Shown here: one piece after another, positions 6,714-8,784 of the stretch | How the letters are laid out: every line of letters starts with the position of its first letter | Position numbering within the stretch: the stretch's first letter is position 1 | DNA from: Spirochaeta sp. | Lineage (GTDB): Bacteria; Spirochaetota; Spirochaetia; DSM-2461 | DNA: 8,784 nt | NCBI GenBank assembly: GCA_030635565.1 | Contig: DAOVYP010000066.1 | Span: 1 to 8,784 of the forward strand | Reading direction: 5' to 3' | Position numbers and translations under genes: made by a program | The notes under the pieces: generated by a model | Database searches by the model: none | Told to the model about the DNA's origin: nothing | Seen by the model: the letters and a program-made list of their open reading frames with translations, nothing else

Positions 6714-7841
6714 ATGTATATCCCCGAACACTGCCCAAATCCCCAGTGCGAGAACTATCAAGCACCTCCAGGGACCCGCTGGTACCGAAAAATCGGACAA
6801 TATCATACCCACACCTTCGGATCGGTCCCCAGATTCAAATGCAGATCCTGTCATACCGGCTTCTCCAAACAGACCTTCTCCATCAACTATTACTCCAAAA
6901 GAGAACTCGATTATCGCTACATCATCAGGCAGATCAACGCCTGTGCCGGGATTCGCAACATTGCCCATGACCTCCAGGTTAAACCTGAGGCCATCACCAA
7001 CCGCATCAACCGATTGGCCCGAAATGCCGTCCTGGCGAACCAATGTATTGTTGACCTTCTCCCCTTCGATGAAGACCTGGTTCTCGATGGTCTGGAGAAC
7101 TTCTGCGTCAGTCAATACTTCCCGGATAATTACACCATCATGGTCGGGAAAGACTCCCAGTTCGTCTACGACTGCGACTATACCACCCTGCGTCGGAAAG
7201 GCAGAATGAGGCCCGATCAGAAACGCAAACGGGCACTTCTGGAGGTCATCTTCAAAGCTTCGACGAAGGGAGTTGAGAGCTCCTTTCGGCGCCTGCTTTG
7301 TTCTCTGAGCGAAAGACAGCCTGAGAGGGAACTCCCTCTAATTCTTTATACAGACGATAAATCCGACTACGAGAGGGTCTTGTGGAACACTAAAGAATTC
7401 AAGGAGCGAGTCTATACCGGAGGGTGGCGTCATCATAAGACCAATTCGAAAGAAGGTAGAAACACTCAGAATCCTCTATTCCCGGTGAACTACATCGACC
7501 GGGAGATTCGCAAGGATATGGCCTCTCAGACTCGAGAGACGGTTCAGTTTCCACGGAATGTGTCCAATGCGATGTTGAGGATGAATCTCTATCTTTTTGA
7601 TCACAATACCCGAAAGCCCTACCGAATCAACAATCCGGTGAAGAGAAAGCTTCGGCATGCCCAGGCAGCAGGATTAGCGAGGCAGGATCTGGATCGAATA
7701 ACCAAAGGCTTTTTTGAGAAGAGGTTCTTCCGGAAGCGGGGGCAAAGCTTATCGGAATCAGCGATGAAGACCCTTCAACGTCAGTGGGTTACTCCACTTC
7801 GGGAGAAGCCCGAACGGCTCTGGAAATACCTGGATGCCTGA
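6714..7841 (+). CDS. IS1-like transposase with zinc ribbon, HTH and DDE core
   Basis: A 375-residue protein filling the insertion sequence. The N-terminus has a four-cysteine zinc ribbon (C7, C12, C43, C46), followed by a helix-turn-helix-like stretch at about 79-103 (IRNIAHDLQVKPEAITNRI). This is the order seen in InsA of IS1. The remainder resembles an RNase H-like DDE transposase: D125 in LDGLENF, D214-D215 in LYTDDKSD, and D262 or E264 in NYIDREIR. The last is followed by RETVQFPRN, reminiscent of the IS1 InsB tail where the acidic residue precedes an arginine-rich segment and a T/S-hydrophobic-F-S/P pattern. Unlike IS1, everything is in one frame with no frameshift. The acidic assignments are by eye and need an alignment. 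AGGAGG seven bases before ATG fixes the start. Identification as transposase is firm from its context in terminal repeats; the family is tentative. Confidence 0.82.
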   Translation: MYIPEHCPNPQCENYQAPPGTRWYRKIGQYHTHTFGSVPRFKCRSCHTGFSKQTFSINYYSKRELDYRYIIRQINACAGIRNIAHDLQVKPEAITNRINRLARNAVLANQCIVDLLPFDEDLVLDGLENFCVSQYFPDNYTIMVGKDSQFVYDCDYTTLRRKGRMRPDQKRKRALLEVIFKASTKGVESSFRRLLCSLSERQPERELPLILYTDDKSDYERVLWNTKEFKERVYTGGWRHHKTNSKEGRNTQNPLFPVNYIDREIRKDMASQTRETVQFPRNVSNAMLRMNLYLFDHNTRKPYRINNPVKRKLRHAQAAGLARQDLDRITKGFFEKRFFRKRGQSLSESAMKTLQRQWVTPLREKPERLWKYLDA

Positions 7842-7864
7842 CAAGGATTCCTTCATGGGTGATT

Positions 7865-7886
7865 TACACCAGGATTAGGGACACTC
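7865..7886 (-). repeat. Right terminal inverted repeat of the insertion sequence
   Basis: Read on the minus strand it begins GAGTGTCCCTAA at 7886 and continues with CCTGGTG, mirroring the left end with two mismatches. It starts 24 bases after the transposase stop codon, so the element has almost no spare sequence on this side. Confidence 0.88.
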
Positions 7887-7890
7887 AATA
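7887..7890. repeat. Target-site duplication AATA, right copy
   Basis: Matches the four bases at 6616-6619 just outside the left terminal repeat. Longer duplications do not fit: the fifth base differs, and shifting the element boundary inward by one base abolishes the match. Confidence 0.6.
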
Positions 7891-7899
7891 TGGGTTAAT

Positions 7900-7925
7900 A
7901 AAAAAGCCGTTCCCGAAGGAACGGC
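7900..7925 (-). terminator. Intrinsic terminator of the tRNA-Phe gene
   Basis: On the minus strand GCCGTTCC (7925-7918) pairs perfectly with GGAACGGC (7913-7906) around a UUCG tetraloop and is followed by six T residues (7905-7900). It begins six bases after the tRNA 3' end. There is no T run on the plus strand, so it works mainly in the tRNA direction. The insertion sequence ends only 14 bases past the T run. Confidence 0.92.
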
Positions 7926-7931
7926 CCGTGC

Positions 7932-8004
7932 TGCCACCAAAGAGATTTGAACTCTTGACACATGGATTTTCAGTCCACTGCTCTACCAACTGAGCTACAG
8001 CGGC
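7932..8004 (-). tRNA. tRNA-Phe (anticodon GAA)
   Basis: A 73-base cloverleaf folds cleanly. The seven-pair acceptor stem is GCCGCTG with TGGTGGC, including three G-U pairs. The D stem is GCTC with GAGC around AGTTGGTA, the anticodon stem GTGGA with TCCAT, and the anticodon loop CTGAAAA has GAA at its centre. The five-base variable loop is GTGTC, and the T stem AAGAG with CTCTT encloses TTCAAAT. The discriminator is A. The 3' CCA is not encoded (the DNA continues GCA), so it must be added by CCA-adding enzyme. It decodes UUC and UUU. It stands alone with its own promoter and terminator, convergent with the exporter and the insertion sequence. Confidence 0.97.
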
Positions 8005-8016
8005 ATGCGTAGCGGT

Positions 8017-8045
8017 ACAATACAAAAAGCTTCACACGCTGTCAA
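8017..8045 (-). promoter_or_regulatory. tRNA-Phe promoter
   Basis: The minus strand has a perfect TTGACA -35 (8045-8040), a 17-base spacer and TATTGT (8022-8017), four of six matches to the -10 consensus. Transcription would start near 8010, giving a 5' leader of only about six bases before the tRNA. Strength and spacing suit a stable-RNA gene. Confidence 0.8.
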
Positions 8046-8109
8046 CCGTGCGCATTGCCTCAGAATCCAATCGAAAGACAGTGGTTGATTCATAACTGAA
8101 ATCATGGCT

Positions 8110-8131
8110 GCCGTTGAAAGTTGTCAACGGC
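8110..8131. promoter_or_regulatory. Perfect inverted repeat, probable operator
   Basis: GCCGTTGA (8110-8117) and TCAACGGC (8124-8131) are perfect eight-base complements around a six-base centre. The element covers the -35 hexamer and most of the spacer of the promoter of the following gene, where a bound dimeric repressor would block RNA polymerase. No T run follows in either direction, so it is not a terminator. The regulator is not in the window. Confidence 0.6.
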
Positions 8132-8142
8132 CGGGGTAGCAT
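8114..8142 (+). promoter_or_regulatory. Promoter of the Gfo/Idh/MocA-like gene
   Basis: TTGAAA (8114-8119, five of six), a 17-base spacer and TAGCAT (8137-8142, four of six). The predicted start near 8149 leaves about 28 bases before the ATG at 8177, enough for the AAGGAG ribosome-binding site. It also argues against an in-frame ATG at 8141, which would overlap the -10. Confidence 0.6.
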
Positions 8143-8176
8143 GATTGTGGACAATCTGCGTGCAAGGAGCCAGGTT

Positions 8177-8784
8177 ATGGCTGACAAGCTTGGCATCGGC
8201 ATCATCGGATTCGGCAACTGGGCGCGAACCGCCTACGTCGACACGCTTGGTGATATCGAAGACGCGTCGGTGGTGGCTGTTTCGGCCAGATCCGATGCGA
8301 CCCTGAGGGCCGCACAAAAAGCCTTCACCACAGATATAGTCGACTATCACAACTACCACGACCTGCTCGTCGACAACGATGTGGACGCGGTCCTGATCGC
8401 GACTCCCAACAGTCTGCACGCCGAGATTGCGACCTCGGCACTCAAGGCCGGCAAGCACGTCTTTCTCGAAGCCCCCTTCGGCGACTCTCCGGATCAAACC
8501 TTCTCCTTCATCGACCAGGCCGAGGAAATCATCGCCGGCCGCCAGGGCGGTCAAATCTTCCAGGGCGATCTTGAACTCGGTTACATCCCGGTAGTGCACC
8601 ACGTTTGCGAGCTCCTGTCAGACGGGGCGCTGGGGGACCTGCTGTCGGTGTCGGTCCGTTTGTGGACCAACTGGGGCGTCGACGGTGCTGCCGAGAACGC
8701 GGAGTCGACCCGACTCGGCTTCTATGTCTGGACCGGACCGTGGTACCTGCAATTGCTCGACCTGCTCGTCGGCAGGCTGCCTGA
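8177..8784 (+). CDS. Gfo/Idh/MocA family oxidoreductase-like protein (3' end beyond window)
   Basis: The first 202 codons of a protein of this family, usually 330-400 residues; members typically oxidise or reduce sugars and cyclitols with NAD(P) in the cytoplasm. Residues 6-16 (GIGIIGFGNWA) are the Rossmann dinucleotide-binding turn, and VLIATPNSLHAEIATSALKAGKHVFLE (72-98) is the standard core. Two catalytic landmarks are altered: the EKP motif reads EAP (98-100), losing the lysine, and the HxxD motif appears as QLLD (192-195), losing the histidine. The protein may therefore be a non-catalytic relative or use other chemistry. AAGGAG seven bases upstream selects ATG 8177 over the in-frame ATG at 8141. 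Aspartate codons favour GAC over GAT 13 to 6, whereas the first 175 codons of the exporter show 5 to 10, so its base composition differs from the genes to the left. The fold assignment is firm; activity is doubtful. Confidence 0.88.
   Translation, partial: MADKLGIGIIGFGNWARTAYVDTLGDIEDASVVAVSARSDATLRAAQKAFTTDIVDYHNYHDLLVDNDVDAVLIATPNSLHAEIATSALKAGKHVFLEAPFGDSPDQTFSFIDQAEEIIAGRQGGQIFQGDLELGYIPVVHHVCELLSDGALGDLLSVSVRLWTNWGVDGAAENAESTRLGFYVWTGPWYLQLLDLLVGRLP

Larger units (their letters stand above)
6620..7886 (+). mobile_element. Complete 1267-base insertion sequence with IS1-like transposase
   Basis: The element is bounded by 22-base terminal inverted repeats matching at 20 positions, flanked by AATA on both sides, and holds a single intact transposase gene in plus orientation covering most of its length. 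It is inserted exactly between the end of the exporter gene and the terminator of the convergent tRNA-Phe gene. Having no frameshift or truncation and clean ends, it looks recent and possibly still active. I cannot assign it firmly to a named family: the protein resembles IS1/IS1595-type transposases, but the four-base duplication is shorter than the eight or so bases usual for those. Confidence 0.85.

Noticed and set aside
7843..7853. AAGGATTCCTT dyad after the transposase stop as a terminator
   Set aside because: The loop is too short for the full arms and no T run follows, so a functional intrinsic terminator is unlikely.
7784..7993. Open frame crossing the right end of the insertion sequence and the tRNA gene
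   Set aside because: It overlaps the transposase end, terminal repeat, terminator and tRNA antisense. It is of interest only as the frame the exporter would enter at the rejoined empty site.
8110..8131. Inverted repeat as a transcription terminator
   Set aside because: No T run follows on either strand, and it sits in a promoter between divergent genes, so an operator is the better reading.
8141..8176. Earlier in-frame ATG for the Gfo/Idh/MocA-like gene
   Set aside because: It lacks a Shine-Dalgarno and overlaps the predicted -10, whereas ATG 8177 has AAGGAG at ideal spacing and starts just before the Rossmann strand.
8102..8602. Minus-strand open frame of 166 codons opposite the Gfo/Idh/MocA-like gene
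   Set aside because: The plus strand has a Rossmann motif, ribosome-binding site and promoter; the opposite frame is a shadow typical of GC-rich DNA.

Overview
The window looks like chromosome from a Gram-negative, free-living bacterium. It carries a periplasmic solute-binding transport system, a two-repeat RND/MMPL exporter, a NagB-like/PIG-L fusion enzyme, an insertion sequence and a tRNA gene. Gene content and style would fit a spirochaete (Spirochaetota), but this is a weak inference from general resemblance; no marker gene in the window settles it.

Layout. Positions 1-4204 hold three co-directional genes on the minus strand. Read in their own direction these are a 653-residue NagB-like/PIG-L deacetylase fusion (4204 to 2243), the periplasmic receptor tctC (2129 to 1155) and the large permease tctA (1142 to the left edge, incomplete). 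tctC and tctA are 12 bases apart and surely co-transcribed. The fusion gene lies 113 bases upstream with no visible terminator, so it may share the transcript. A 133-base divergent spacer (4205-4337) separates this block from a plus-strand RND/MMPL-type exporter (4338-6620).

Directly at the exporter's stop codon sits a complete 1267-base insertion sequence (6620-7886). It has 22-base imperfect terminal inverted repeats, a 4-base AATA target duplication and one intact 375-residue IS1-like transposase gene. Its leader contains a perfect inverted repeat that would hide the transposase Shine-Dalgarno sequence. Beyond it, on the minus strand, is a complete tRNA-Phe(GAA) unit with a strong promoter, a 73-base tRNA and a UUCG-loop intrinsic terminator. 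Divergent from it, a Gfo/Idh/MocA-like gene starts at 8177 and runs off the right edge. A near-consensus promoter precedes it, overlapped by a perfect 8+8 inverted repeat that looks like an operator.

Three themes merit attention. First, two enzyme-like proteins have lost hallmark catalytic residues: the deaminase half of the fusion, and the Gfo/Idh/MocA protein (Lys to Ala in EKP, His to Gln in HxxD). Second, the insertion sequence appears to supply the last base of the exporter's stop codon. Third, the insertion sequence seems protected against read-through expression by an RNA hairpin. I found no CRISPR array, phage module, toxin-antitoxin pair or clearly new multi-gene system. No stretch longer than 300 bases lacks a gene.
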